64,000 nt of DNA, taken from contig JAWZYU010000028.1 of assembly GCA_038380435.1 (NCBI GenBank), positions 46,311,095 to 46,375,094 on the forward strand, in the 5' to 3' direction. Source of the DNA: Ryuthela nishihirai. Lineage: Eukaryota > Arthropoda > Arachnida > Araneae > Heptathelidae. Under the pieces are notes generated by a model, which was not told where the DNA came from, did not search any database, and saw nothing but the letters and a program-made list of their open reading frames with translations. Positions within the stretch are counted from its first letter, which is position 1. Every line of letters starts with the position of its first letter. Shown in pieces: positions 33,945-44,654 of the stretch. Both the position numbers and the translations under genes were made by a program.

Positions 33945-34910
33945 TAACATTGAGTCGTGTGTGAGAGTTGATAAGGCTTGTAGCAATTGGTTTAGGATTG
34001 ATTCTGGTGTTCGACAAGGGTGCATTTTGTCTCTTTTTCTCTTTAGTTTGGTTATTGATTATGTTATGCGAAATTCTTTGGAAGGGAAATATTTTGGTTA
34101 TAAATGGTTTGGAGATACGAAAATTTCTGATTTGGATTATGCAGATGATTTAGCCCTTTTGGCAAATGATGTTGATGAGATGAACTCTTTCATTCGAGCT
34201 GTTGATGAGACTGGTAGTAGAGTAGGTTTGGTTATAAACAGAGAGAAAACTAAACTGATGAAAATTGGTCAGGCAGGCTGTGATTCAGTTAATCTGAATG
34301 GTTGCAGTCTTGAGCAGGTGTCACAGTTTAATTATCTTGGGAGCTATGTAACAGATAATGGTGATGTGCGGCATGAGATTAACAGACGAATAGGGATTGC
34401 TGCCGGGACTTTTAAGAATCTATGGAGAGTGTGGAGAAATAGGTGTATACACCTAAAGACTAAAATTAAGCTAAAATAGTTTGGTACTCTCTAGGAAACT
34501 TGGACGCTTTATAAACAAGATAATAGGAGACTTGATGCTTTTGATTCTAGATGCTTACGCAGTACCTTGTGTATTTAGGTGGTTCAACTTTGTAAGTAAT
34601 GATGAGATTAGGCAAAGGTGTCGGCAACCTCCTTTAAGCAGCATATTGTGCAGAGAGAGACTCCGTTGGTTCGGCCATGTTGCTCGTATGGATAATTATA
34701 GATTGGCGAATAGGGTTATGAACAGTGTGCCTAGAGGCCTCAGAAGGAAGGGGAGACCTAGGATGCGGTGGGCAGACAATGTCAAACAGGACCTTGTTAG
34801 AATTGGTGTGCAGTAGTCAGATGCAGCAGGACAGATATGCTTGGAGAACTAAATTGCACGATCTGATTGGACCTCCGTAGCCCATAGCTGCTGAAGATAA
34901 TGATCACGAC
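33945..34910 (+). pseudogene. 5'-truncated RTE-like LINE (RT C-terminal half)
   Basis: The copy begins in the middle of the RT (equivalent to NNTESCVRVG) and keeps motif B (GVRQGCILSLFLFSLVIDYVM), motif C (YADD), the LGSYVTDNGDVRHEI region and the C-terminal GRPRMRWADNVKQDL motif. A deletion near 34483-34496 removes the VSYGSE segment and shifts frame, TAG stops occur near 34478 and 34814, and a short deletion follows near 34830. It ends with the family 3' UTR (GACCTCCGTAGCCCATAGC) and a short GAT-like run. Truncation suggests it was dead on arrival. Confidence 0.92.
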
Positions 34911-34984
34911 AGTATGGCACCATACGGTAAGTGAATGTAATAATCAGAAAAGATCCAAATATACGATATATAAAAATAATAATA

Positions 34985-35167
34985 AATAAATACCCCCTCA
35001 AGCAGTTGCTTGCCACAGAGGTCTGACAGGAGCCTGTCAGTTTATATGCCAAAGTAGAAGATCTGAGAGGATGGCAGGACCTCAGCAGAAAAACAACACA
35101 TACAACCATGCCTTATCCGGGGCTCGAACACAGGTCCCTTAGATCAGCAGCCAAGCGCGCTAACCAT
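34985..35167 (-). mobile_element. SINE-B, full length
   Basis: The complement of ...GCTTGAGGGGGTATTTATT starts near 34985 and the head (GGTTAGCGCGCTTGGCTGC) ends near 35166. It lies about 75 bp from the end of the RTE fragment, in opposite orientation. Confidence 0.88.
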
Positions 35168-36891
35168 ATAGAACTGAAATATTTGCACTATAGCATTTAG
35201 AATTATATCGTGAATATTTTAGTCTGCTCAGACTATTGCCAATGTGATTTTTGTTCTAGCAAGCGTATCGATTTCATTTTCAAACATGAAGCATACTTTT
35301 TTGTATATAGAATCAGTTTTATCAAATATCAAGGTGATCAAAGGAACAGTTCGAGAGTTATTGCAAAACCAAAGGCCCCCATGCACATACCTGTATTGGC
35401 CATTGTGGGAGCAAAAGTGGGGTCGTGTCCCTACGAATACTAGCTGCAATTCTTTAGCATTGTTAACAGAGAATAGGCAACCCCATTCAATTCTTACCTC
35501 CACTGTTCCCATTCGTCTTCTAAAAGATCAGATACACTTACCTGCAACAACAAAGGATATGAACTCTAAAACGTGTCTCTCTTCCGTAAACAAAAGTTCC
35601 TTCAACTGTCAATCGCGGTAGAGGTCGACACCAATCCCGCATATCACTCTCACTTTCCCTTCTGACTCCTCCACGAGATCTGTCTGCGGTTAACACCAGT
35701 TCGGTACAAGATCACGTGCAGAGTATCTCTCTCTCTCCTCTTCGAAACACCACCACGAGCTCTCCTCACTCGATTTGTCGCCAACTCGCGCGCATTAAAG
35801 TCACGGAACCTTTGCAAAGGGCTCAGAAATGATATTTATACACACAGCCACACATGCAGAGAAGGTCGACTTAACTTGTAACGGCAAGCGACCACTACAA
35901 TGCACCGTATAGCATCGGCTTATTAGGAATGGAGGAGATCGCCGGATCCGTATGTGGTTCCTTCTGTTCTTCCTTGCCATTGCAGTCAGTAATTGCACGC
36001 TCATTTGAAAAAGGAAACCGGTAACAGAACGAAGAAAAGGAGAGGGGGGGGGGGCGAGCGATAGAAAAACAAAGGAAGTTGCAGTTAAAAGGCGGGGGGG
36101 GGAGATGAAAGGAAATAAATAAATAAATGGAGAGCGAGACGAAGTGGTAAGTTGATGGCATATGCCTCTGAGAGATGGAATTGCAATAAATATACTGAAA
36201 GGCCATCCTAAATTGATATGATGCTCACTTTTTTTATCTTCTTTCGCAGCGAAAATATCACTAATCGGATTACGCAAATCGATTAAAATGTTGCACGAGA
36301 AGAAAGAGAGAATTATGTTTTCGAAATGCACGTGGACTGATATGGAGAATAAATGGGGATTTTAAGAGAGGAAGAGAGGGACGGAGTCGGTGAAGATCGT
36401 TACATTGTTTTAGAAATGAAATTTGTCTCTTTTTTTTTTCTCCCTTTCAGAAGAAGTTTCATTTTTTGTGTTTGTCTTCGGTGAGTGTGTGGTTATTAAA
36501 CAATGCCAATGAGAATTGATACTCTGTTTAGAGATTTCTTTTTTTTTACATTTTTTTTTGTTTCTGACACTTTGGAAGTCTCTTGTTAAAAAATTATGTA
36601 TAGATATTGAAACGAATTAAATTTTAATATTTATTATTTGTTCTTTTTTTTTTTTCGTTATTTTCCGCTCGTGAAATTCTGGAATTCGACAAAGACTTTA
36701 CTTCTTTTTTTTTCGCATTTAGCAATTTTTGACATTTAGAATTTGTTTGCTGTTCATTTGGATGCTTGTTCAGCAAGAATATCAAAATGGTTGGATCTTT
36801 TCTATTTTTCGATGCATTGATTTTCCTCTTGAAAATACCTCTAAAATTCGAGGATGAATTAAATCTGCTTCTTAAACATTACTACACTACT
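35168..36891. other. Unassigned stretch
   Basis: No repeat family member recognised over 1.7 kb. Frames up to 176 codons (35801-36331, -) are low in complexity and show no domain. G runs (near 36050 and 36097), CT repeats (35728) and many poly-T tracts are present. Confidence 0.4.
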
Positions 36892-36899
36892 GCTCAGAG

Positions 36900-37451
36900 C
36901 AGGGTTGTTTTACCTCTGAGCGGCACTTTTTGCACACCATGGGCTAAATGGCCAGGTCACATGGACCCCGAAGGCTCAGAGAAGGTTGGGGGAGGGGACC
37001 CACTGGAACAGCTGTTGGGAGACAGATGGTAGCTTCCCGTCAAGGCCATCCAGTGTGTTCTTTAACGTTGGGTTGTTTTACCTCTGAGCGGCACTTTTTT
37101 GCACACCATGGGCTAAATGGACAGGTCACATGGACCCCGAAGGCTCAGAGAAGGTTGGAGGAGGGGACCCACCGGAACAGCTGTTGGGAAACAGATGGTA
37201 GCCTCCCGTCAAGGCCATCCAGCGTGTTCTTTAACGTGCACAAGGTATGGCTCTCCCACACACGGGGCCACGGCTTAACGTCCCATCCGACGGACGGCGG
37301 CCTTTCCAAGCACATCGGTGTCCCCTACTGACCGTGGGCAGGGCGGGAAATTTTTGCGGAGATAAATCTCAACGCTGACCCAGCTGGGACTCGAACCTGG
37401 GAACTACATATTACGAGCCTGGCGCGCTACCGACTGAGCCAACCACGCTCC
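36900..37451 (-). mobile_element. SINE-A with two 3' units, 8-bp TSD
   Basis: GCTCAGAG occurs at 36892-36899 and 37452-37459. The extra tail unit joins the body at about 37068 with the usual AACGTTGGG junction. Confidence 0.9.
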
Positions 37452-37459
37452 GCTCAGAG

Positions 37460-37800
37460 AAGGATCTACGGGGTAGGCCAAGAGGACCAACCCAGCTACC
37501 CCATTGAGAATGCTAGTAAAGGTAATGGTGGCCAGAAATGATTAAACTTGTGAATTTTCGCGTCAATTATTAAACGTGACTATTGCACTACAATGGAATT
37601 CCAATCTCTTGCCCCCCCCCCCCCACCTAATTTTTTCTGTATCGAAGCCGGTTACTACGTAAAACACTACTGAGCTGATAACACTGCAGAGCTGATATTG
37701 TATGCTCTGTAAAAAAGGGTTAATGACTTATATATGATAGTAATTAATTTGTTTATAAGATACTTCATTCATATTTTTGTAACAATTTGCATTGTATTGT
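37460..37800. other. Unassigned spacer
   Basis: A C run of about 14 near 37611-37624. CTGATAACACTGCAGAGCTGAT is a small repeat (GAGCTGATA twice, near 37671 and 37690). Confidence 0.4.
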
Positions 37801-38184
37801 GGGGCGGGGGTGGCTCAGTCGGTAGCGCGCCAGGCTCGTAATCTGTAGTTCCCAGGTTCGAGTCCCAGCTGGGTCAGCGTTGAGATTCATCTCCGCAAAA
37901 TTTCCCCGCCCTGCCCACGGTCAGTAGGGGACACCGATGGGCTTGAAAAGGCCGCCGTCCGTCGGATGGGACGTTAAGCCGTGGCCCCGTGTGCGGGGGA
38001 GCCATACCCTGTGCACGTTAAAAACACGCTGGATGGCCTTGACGGAAGGCTACCATCTGTCTCCCAACAGCTGTTCCAGTGGGTCCCCTCCCCCAACTTT
38101 CTCTGAGCCTTCGGGGTCCATGTGACCTGGTCATTTAGCCCATGGTGTGCTAAAAAGTGCCGCTCAGAGGTAAAACAACCCAAC
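37801..38184 (+). mobile_element. SINE-A, full length
   Basis: The head GGGGCGGGGGTGGCTCAGTC starts at 37801 and the tail GTAAAACAACCCAAC ends near 38184. I could not find a clear target-site duplication. Confidence 0.92.
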
Positions 38185-38926
38185 GCAACACCTGTTATGC
38201 TACATTTATATAAGCAGCTGTTATGTTAAATAAAAAATCCTTTGTAAGTATTTAGAAAGAGATCAGCGCTGTCTTAATTTCGATCGAAAGTTACCAAAAT
38301 ATTTAACTCAATTCGAAGATGACGTCATCGCGACGTTGTTGACTGCATAAAACTACAAAGTGGTCCAAGGACTACGAGATAAAGTTAAATGAAAACTACG
38401 CCAAAAAATGATAATCAAGTCTTCATAATCAATGCGCCTTCAAATCTAATAAAGAAAGATAAATGAAAGAATGGCAAACGTTTTTTGCACCTCTGCCCTA
38501 AATAATGAAGTTACAAAAGCAGATCTTAATGGTGGAGTGCAAGGGGGGAGGTTAGGAACATATTTTTGAACCCTTTTACATGCCACGTGAGGTTGGTTTG
38601 ATCTTTTTTTATTTCTAGTTCGGGAAATGCGAACAAGCAAAAATAAAGATCTGATGAACTTTCGTTAAGGCCATCAAGAAAGTATCACGTAGCAGCCGCT
38701 GAGGCTTTTTTTGTTTGTTTTTTACTTGTTGTCTTATTTTGCAATTATTTAGAAACCAGATAATAATTTCTTTAAGATTTTTTAAGAATAATAATTTAAA
38801 TTTTTTTAAGATAAGATTTTTTTTAAAGATAAATTTATTTCATTGATGTTTTACCTAACACAAGAGTAGAATTACATTCAATGCGATCGTGATTATAGAC
38901 AGACTATCATTATCTCAGTAAAGAGT
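38185..38926. other. Unassigned AT-rich spacer
   Basis: AAGATTTTTTAAGA-type simple sequence occurs near 38772-38835. No gene signature. Confidence 0.45.
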
Positions 38927-38937
38927 CACATTAAGAG

Positions 38938-39310
38938 AGGGGGCGGGGGTGGCTCAGTCGGTAGCGCGCCAGGCTCATAATCTGTAGTTCCCAGGTTCGA
39001 GTCCCAGCTGGGTCAGAGTTGAGATTTATCTCCGCAAAATTCCTCGCCCTGCCCACGGTCAGTAGGGGACACCGATGGGCTTGAAAAGGCCGTCGTCCGT
39101 CGGAGGGACGTTAAGCCGTTGGCCCGTGTGCGGGAGAGCCATCCCTGTGCACGTTAAAGAACACGCTGGATGGCCTTGAATCTGTCTCCCAACAGCTGTT
39201 CCAATGGGTTCCCTCCCCCAACCTTCTCTGAGCCTTCGGTGTCCATGTGACTTGGCCATTTAGCCCATGGTGTGCAAAAACGTGCCGCTCAGAGGTAAAA
39301 CATCCCAGCC
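38938..39310 (+). mobile_element. SINE-A, full length with small deletion, 11-bp TSD
   Basis: CACATTAAGAG is duplicated at 38927-38937 and 39311-39321. The GACGGGAGGCTACC segment near 39180 is deleted. Confidence 0.94.
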
Positions 39311-39445
39311 CACATTAAGAGTTCAATAACTTCCAAAATAAGCTTTTTATGGAAAAACATGACTGAAAATAAAAATCTCAGTCAAATGTATCTATATCTC
39401 AATATTTAATAACATTAGGTTAATGTTTAGTTCCTTCACATTGTT

Positions 39446-40670
39446 GAAGCGGGGATTACCTTAGCCGGTAGCGCGCCAGGCCATAATCTGCGGTTATCCG
39501 AGTCCTCTTTGCGCCAGTGAAGAGATTTATCTCCGAAAACCTGCCCTCGCGGAGATAGGGGACACCGATGGGTTTGGAAAGGCCGGCATCGCTCAGATGG
39601 GACGTTAAGCAGTGGCCCAGTGTGTGGGAGTGTCATAACCTGTGAACTTTAAAGAACGCTCTGAATAGCCTTAATGGGAGGCACTATCTCTCTGCTAACA
39701 GTGTCCCAAACTTTTTTTCATCCCTTGGGATCCTTGTGACCTGGCCATTTTGTCCACTGTGTGCAAAAAATGTGCCGCTCAGAGGTAAAAACAACCCAAC
39801 GTTAAAGAGCATGCTGGGTGCCCTTGATAGGAGTCTACCATCAGTCTCCTAACAGTGAGTCCCTTCTCCCAACTTTCTCTGAGCCCTCGAGGTCCTTGTG
39901 ACCTGGCCATTTTGCCAATTCTGTCCAAAAAGTACCGCTCAGGGGTAAAAACAAACCAACGTTAAAGATCATGCTGGGACCCTTGACAGAAGTCTACCAT
40001 TTTTCTCCTAATAGGGGTCCTGTGAGTCCCTTCCCCCAAACTTCTCTGAGCCCTTGGGGTCCTTGTGACCTGGCCATTTTGCCAATTCTGTCCAAAAAGT
40101 ACCGCTCAGGGGTAAAAACAACCCAACCCATGTTAAAGATCATGCTGGGTACCCTTGACAGAAGTCTACCATTTTTCTCCTAACAGGGGTCCTGTGAGTC
40201 CCTTCCCCCAACCTTCTCTGAGTCCTCAGGGTCCGTGTGACCTGGCCATTTTGCCAATTGTGTGCAATAAAAGTGCCGCTCAGGGGTAAAAACAACCCAA
40301 CATTAAAGAGCATGTTGCGTGTCCTTGACAGGTTTCTACCATTTGTCTCCTAACAGGTGTCCAGTGAGCCCCTTCCCCAAACTTTCTCTGAGCCCTCTGG
40401 GTCCTTGTGATCTGGCCATTTTTCCAACTGTGTACAATAAAATTGCCGCTCAGGGGTATAAACAACCCAACTTTAAAGAGCATGCTGGGTGTCCTTGACA
40501 GGTTTCTACCATTTGTCTCCCAACAGGTGTCCAGTGAGCCGCTTCCCCAAACCTTCTCTGAACCCTCAGGGTCCGTGTGACCTGGCCATTTTGCCAATTG
40601 TGTGCAATAAAAGTGCCGCTCAGGGGTAAAAACAACCCAACATTAAAGAGCATGCTGCATTCCCTTAACA
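39446..40670 (+). mobile_element. Old SINE-A with a seven-unit 3' array
   Basis: A diverged head and body (39446-39799) are followed by tail units starting at 39800, 39960, 40131, 40301, 40471 and 40641, spaced 160-171 bp. Each starts (A/C)NTTAAAGA(G/T)CATGCTGGG after an AACAACCCAA tail, the same junction as in younger multi-unit copies. The last unit is interrupted at 40670 by the I-clade LINE and continues at 46632. Later units share features absent from the head copy (GCTCAGGGGTAAAAACAA), so they were amplified among themselves. Confidence 0.9.
40662..40670. repeat. Target-site duplication, left copy, of the I-clade LINE
   Basis: CCCTTAACA here matches 46632-46640. The following GG is also shared, so the duplication is 9-11 bp. 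Confidence 0.93.
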
Positions 40671-40942
40671 GGTTGGTTGGTTGGTTGGTTGTTTGGGGTT
40701 TAATGGCGCATCGGCAACAAGGCCATAATGCGCCAAACAAAAGACAAAATAAAAGATAAAAGACATAGAAACCCGCAAACAGAATTTAAAATACATTTTC
40801 AACAGTGTAAATGGGTAAAACAACAAAAAACAGGTGCAGATAAACAGAGTAAAACTACTGTAGAAATACCAAATTAAATAATCCCAGGTGTAAGAGACCT
40901 GGGGCAAATAATGCGATTAAAACATACAGTATAAACAGTATA
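40671..40942 (-). other. 3' UTR and (AACC)n tail of the I-clade LINE
   Basis: On the minus strand the 3' UTR ends GTTTGGCGCATTATGGCC, TTGTTGCCGATGCGCC, ATTAAACCCC and about five AACC units. TTTGGCGCA and TGCGCCA form a possible stem of the kind that reverse transcriptases of this group may recognise. The end is loosely similar to the SINE-A end. Confidence 0.75.
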
Positions 40943-43900
40943 TCAAATTCGATTAAAATATCCAGTAAATTTTAAAAATTGAAAAACAGCGTTAAAACAA
41001 CAATGATCTGATAAAAGATGTCCGAGTGTAAGGGGCTCGGACGTAAAATCGTGAAAGTTAAAAAACATACAACGTTCGATGTTAAAACAATGACATGAAA
41101 TTAAAATGTGTTTGATCGTTAAAAAGGTGTCACAAAACTCACACTTGGGTTCGTCGTCCGCCCGTAAAAGAAACGAATGTGTAATAAACGAATGACCCAA
41201 GCGGAGCCGAGCAAGTACAACTTCCTCCTTGCGATTCCTGCGGTAACAAGACTGCCATGGTTTGATGATAGGTTTGATCTCAAAGAGCTTGTTCGTAAGC
41301 TGTTCTGACCAAGATCTCTGCCACTGTGCCCGGAGCTCGGTGGCAAAACGCTGCCGGAAATCCAGATAAGGAACCGGCAACGGAGAGTCGGACAGGGGCG
41401 TGGCTGACTTGGCAGCAGCATCTGCCAAGTCATTGCCCCTGATACCGACGTGACCGGGCACCCAACAGAAATGGATGGTGGTGGTGGCTGCCAGACGATG
41501 TAGCTGCTGGCGGATCTTAGTAAGAATAGGGTGAGGCCAATGCCTCACCGAGATCAAAGCCTGTAGCGAGCTAAGCGAGTCGGTGTAAAGCACACACCGA
41601 CGATGATGCTTAGTCGCCACGTGGTCCAAGGCAAGGCTGATAGCGTGCAACTCTGCAGTGAAGATGGAACACTGCAGTGGGATCTGGTCTGCAATGATTA
41701 CATCACAGCAGACCATGGCCGATCCCACCGATGTGCCGGACTTCGAGCCATCTGTGAAGACAGGCAAGAAGTCCAGGTACTCAGCACGATGGCTGGCAAA
41801 GAGTTGCCGGTACACACAGTCGGGTGTAAAGGCCTTCCCCATCCTGCACAGGGAAAAATCACAGGAAGGGGAAACAGCGAGCCATGGTGGAAGTGGCTCA
41901 GCTGTCGACTGTGCAACGCTATCGAGACTGGTGTTGATGTCTCTGAGGTAGCCTCGGACACGCAAACCAAAAGGACGAATGGCAGTCGGCCGATTTGTGT
42001 AAAGCATTTCCCACTTCGGACTGAAAACGCAGTCCCAAGTGGGATGGCCAGGCAGGGATCGCAATTTAGAAGCATATTGTAGGGACAACTGCTGACGGCA
42101 AAGAGATAAAGACGGTTCATCGGTCTCAACATAAAGACTCTGGACCGGTGAAGTGCGGAAGGCTCCCGTGCAAACACGGAGGGCCTGATGATGGAGGGGG
42201 TCCAGCACCTTCACCACCGAATCCCGGGCCGAGTCGTACACCTGGGATCCGTAGTCCAGTTTCGATCGGACAAGTGCGCGGTACAGGCGGAGCAAAGAAC
42301 ATCGGTCCGCCCCCCAAGAAAGGGAGGAGAGGACCTTGACAATGTTCAATGCCCGCGTGCACTTGGACCTGAGATGACGTATGTGTGATAAAAAGGTCAA
42401 TTTCCGATCGAATATGAGACCGAGAAACTTGGTCTCCGCCAAAACTGGAATGATGTTACCCCCGAGCCGCAGCTCGGGATCCAGGTGAAGATTACGCTTG
42501 TGGCAAAAGTGCACACAAGCGGTCTTTTGTGGGGAGAACCGAAACCCGTTTGCCGTCGCCCAAACCGAAAGATTGTTCAGGGCAATTTGCAGTTGTCTTT
42601 CAATGACCCTCATGCTGGAAGATGAGCAAAAGATGCTAAAGTCATCAACATAGAGGGCATTGCCTACTGATGGAGGAAGTTGTCTAGTTATAGAATTAAT
42701 CTTGACAGCGAAAAGCGTAACACTCAGAACGCAGCCTTGTGGCACCCCCTGTTCTTGGGGGTACGGCCGCGACAGAGTGTTATCGACACGGACACGAAAA
42801 GAGCGTGTCGATAAAAAGTTGGAGATGAAGATCGGCATGTGACCTCTCAAGCCGAAGCTGTGGAGGTCACGAAGAATGCCGAATCTCCAAGCCGTGTCGT
42901 ACGCTTTTTCGATGTCGAAGAAAATTGACACCAGGTGCTCTCTTCTTAAAAATGAATTTCTGATAGCCGATTCGAGGCGTATCAGATGGTCAAGAGTTGA
43001 CCGTTGCCTGCGAAAGCCACACTGAGTGTTGGAAAGAAGGTTGTGATGTTCTAAATACCAGATGAGTCTGGCATTTACCATTCTTTCCAACACCTTGCAC
43101 ACGCAGCTCGTCAATGCGATGGGACGATAATTAGAAGGAATCTTGGGATCTTTGCCTGGCTTGGGGAAGGCCAAGACGATGGCCTCCCGCCAGGAGTCCG
43201 GAAACTGCTCCTCGAGAAAAATGCGATTGAAGAGATGGAGCAGCCGATCCTTACTCGATGGTGAAAGATGTTGGAGCATGGCATAATGGACATTGTCCGG
43301 CCCTACAGCAGAGGCACGAGAAGAGTGCAGAGCAAGGCGAAGCTCCTCCGCTGTGAATGGCCTGTTGTAAGGCTCCAGGCCATTCGAGTGGAAAGACAGC
43401 GGAGAGCGCTCCGCCCTGCCCTTCTGGGCCAGAAACTCGGGGGAGTAAGAGGAAGACGAAGAGATGGAAGAGAAAGACTCCCCCAGAGTGTCGGCAATTG
43501 CTTTGGGATCAGCAATTGCCTGTCCATTGTGCTCCAGGATCGATAACGAGTGGGACGTGTAGTTCCCACTCATCTTCCGGACTTTATCCCACACGACCTT
43601 AGAACTAGTCGTGCGGGTGATGGATGACGTATACTTGATCCAAGATTCCTTCTGGCTCTGGCGTCGGACGAAACGTGCTTTCGCCCTGGCGCGTTTGAAA
43701 TTTTCCAGGTTGGGGGACGTCGGATATCTCCGAAACACCCCCCAAGCCTTGTTCTGAGCCTTACGAGCTGCGGTGCATTCTGGATTCCACCACGGTTTCG
43801 GAAAGCGAGGAAACCGTGTAGAAGTTTGAGGAATCGTTGATGCAGCTGCATCTACGATACTGTCCGTTATCTCCGCTACTGCCACATTGATTGGCTCCTG

Positions 43901-44653
43901 GCTGACGGAGTGGTCGTCGAGCTCAGAGAGCAGCTCGAAACCACCCCAGTCAGCCCGATCGAGCCTCCACCGTGAGACGCGTGAAGGGCTGCAAGGCCCC
44001 CCACGGGAGATGGTGCACACCACGGGGAGGTGATCGCTTCCGTACGGGTTGTCCTCGACCTCCCATGTAAAGAGTGGAAGGATCGAGGAGGAGCAGATGG
44101 TGAGGTCAATGGCAGTGAAAGTGCGGGTTGGGGAGTGAAAGTAAGTACTGACACCGGTGTTCAACAGGGAGAGAGAAGGATCCAGGAGCCACTGCTCCAG
44201 GACCCCACTCCTCCCGTTGGTGTCAGCACTGCCCCAAAGTGGACTGTGTCCGTTGAGGTCCCCCATAATGAGGAAGGGGGACGGCAGCTGCGAGACGAGA
44301 TCATCAAGGTCTTCCTGGAAGACGATGCTCCCAGGTGGAAGATATACAGAGCAGACAGTCAGCGAGAACCCCACGAAGAGACGGATGGCTACCGCCTCTA
44401 AGTTGATGGTGAGTGGTACGACCTGGAATGGAAAATGGTTGCTCACGAGGATGGCGACACCCCCGCGAGCTGGACCATCTCCATCCCGGTCCCGGCGAAC
44501 TAGTGAAAAGTGCCGGATCGTGGGATCTGTGACTGGCTGCAAGTATGTCTCCTGCAGGCACACACAGATGGGCTGGTGTGCCTGAAGGAGGGCCTTGATG
44601 TCGTCAAGATTCCTCTGGAATCCACGACAATTCCATTGTAGGAGTGTGGCCAT
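40943..44653 (-). CDS. I-clade ORF2: endonuclease, reverse transcriptase, RNase H
   Basis: This 1236-aa protein would nick the target DNA and copy the element RNA at the nick. The N-terminal endonuclease/exonuclease/phosphatase domain (about residues 1-230) has QWNCRG, LQET, MGDLNGHSPLWG and SDHLPV. The RT follows (about 430-760) with YRPIALTSCVCK, GFRRQRSTLDHL, motif A FFDIEKAYDTAW, motif B GVPQGCVLSVTLF and catalytic YVDD. An RNase H domain (about 970-1100) keeps all four acidic positions: FTDGS, TAELHA, YTDSLSS and GNDLADAA. A CX2C...HX4C knuckle (CEFCDTFLTIKHILISC) closes the protein. No stop or frameshift interrupts it. It starts 1 nt after the ORF1 stop (TGA-G-ATG), which suggests translation by reinitiation. 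All essential residues I can check are present, so the enzyme may be active. Confidence 0.96.
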   Translation of the reverse strand: MATLLQWNCRGFQRNLDDIKALLQAHQPICVCLQETYLQPVTDPTIRHFSLVRRDRDGDGPARGGVAILVSNHFPFQVVPLTINLEAVAIRLFVGFSLTVCSVYLPPGSIVFQEDLDDLVSQLPSPFLIMGDLNGHSPLWGSADTNGRSGVLEQWLLDPSLSLLNTGVSTYFHSPTRTFTAIDLTICSSSILPLFTWEVEDNPYGSDHLPVVCTISRGGPCSPSRVSRWRLDRADWGGFELLSELDDHSVSQEPINVAVAEITDSIVDAAASTIPQTSTRFPRFPKPWWNPECTAARKAQNKAWGVFRRYPTSPNLENFKRARAKARFVRRQSQKESWIKYTSSITRTTSSKVVWDKVRKMSGNYTSHSLSILEHNGQAIADPKAIADTLGESFSSISSSSSYSPEFLAQKGRAERSPLSFHSNGLEPYNRPFTAEELRLALHSSRASAVGPDNVHYAMLQHLSPSSKDRLLHLFNRIFLEEQFPDSWREAIVLAFPKPGKDPKIPSNYRPIALTSCVCKVLERMVNARLIWYLEHHNLLSNTQCGFRRQRSTLDHLIRLESAIRNSFLRREHLVSIFFDIEKAYDTAWRFGILRDLHSFGLRGHMPIFISNFLSTRSFRVRVDNTLSRPYPQEQGVPQGCVLSVTLFAVKINSITRQLPPSVGNALYVDDFSIFCSSSSMRVIERQLQIALNNLSVWATANGFRFSPQKTACVHFCHKRNLHLDPELRLGGNIIPVLAETKFLGLIFDRKLTFLSHIRHLRSKCTRALNIVKVLSSLSWGADRCSLLRLYRALVRSKLDYGSQVYDSARDSVVKVLDPLHHQALRVCTGAFRTSPVQSLYVETDEPSLSLCRQQLSLQYASKLRSLPGHPTWDCVFSPKWEMLYTNRPTAIRPFGLRVRGYLRDINTSLDSVAQSTAEPLPPWLAVSPSCDFSLCRMGKAFTPDCVYRQLFASHRAEYLDFLPVFTDGSKSGTSVGSAMVCCDVIIADQIPLQCSIFTAELHAISLALDHVATKHHRRCVLYTDSLSSLQALISVRHWPHPILTKIRQQLHRLAATTTIHFCWVPGHVGIRGNDLADAAAKSATPLSDSPLPVPYLDFRQRFATELRAQWQRSWSEQLTNKLFEIKPIIKPWQSCYRRNRKEEVVLARLRLGHSFITHSFLLRADDEPKCEFCDTFLTIKHILISCHCFNIERCMFFNFHDFTSEPLTLGHLLSDHCCFNAVFQFLKFTGYFNRI

Positions 44654-44654
44654 C

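Noticed and set aside
35801..36331. 176-codon minus-strand frame
   Set aside because: It crosses homopolymer G runs and low-complexity segments and has no recognisable domain or splice context.
42126..42362. Proline- and glycine-rich frames on both strands in the LINE
   Set aside because: They are out-of-frame readings of the RT C-terminal region of ORF2.
41603..42388. Several plus-strand frames of 60-160 codons (41603-44585)
   Set aside because: They lie antisense to the intact ORF2 of the I-clade LINE and are shadows of its GC-rich coding sequence.
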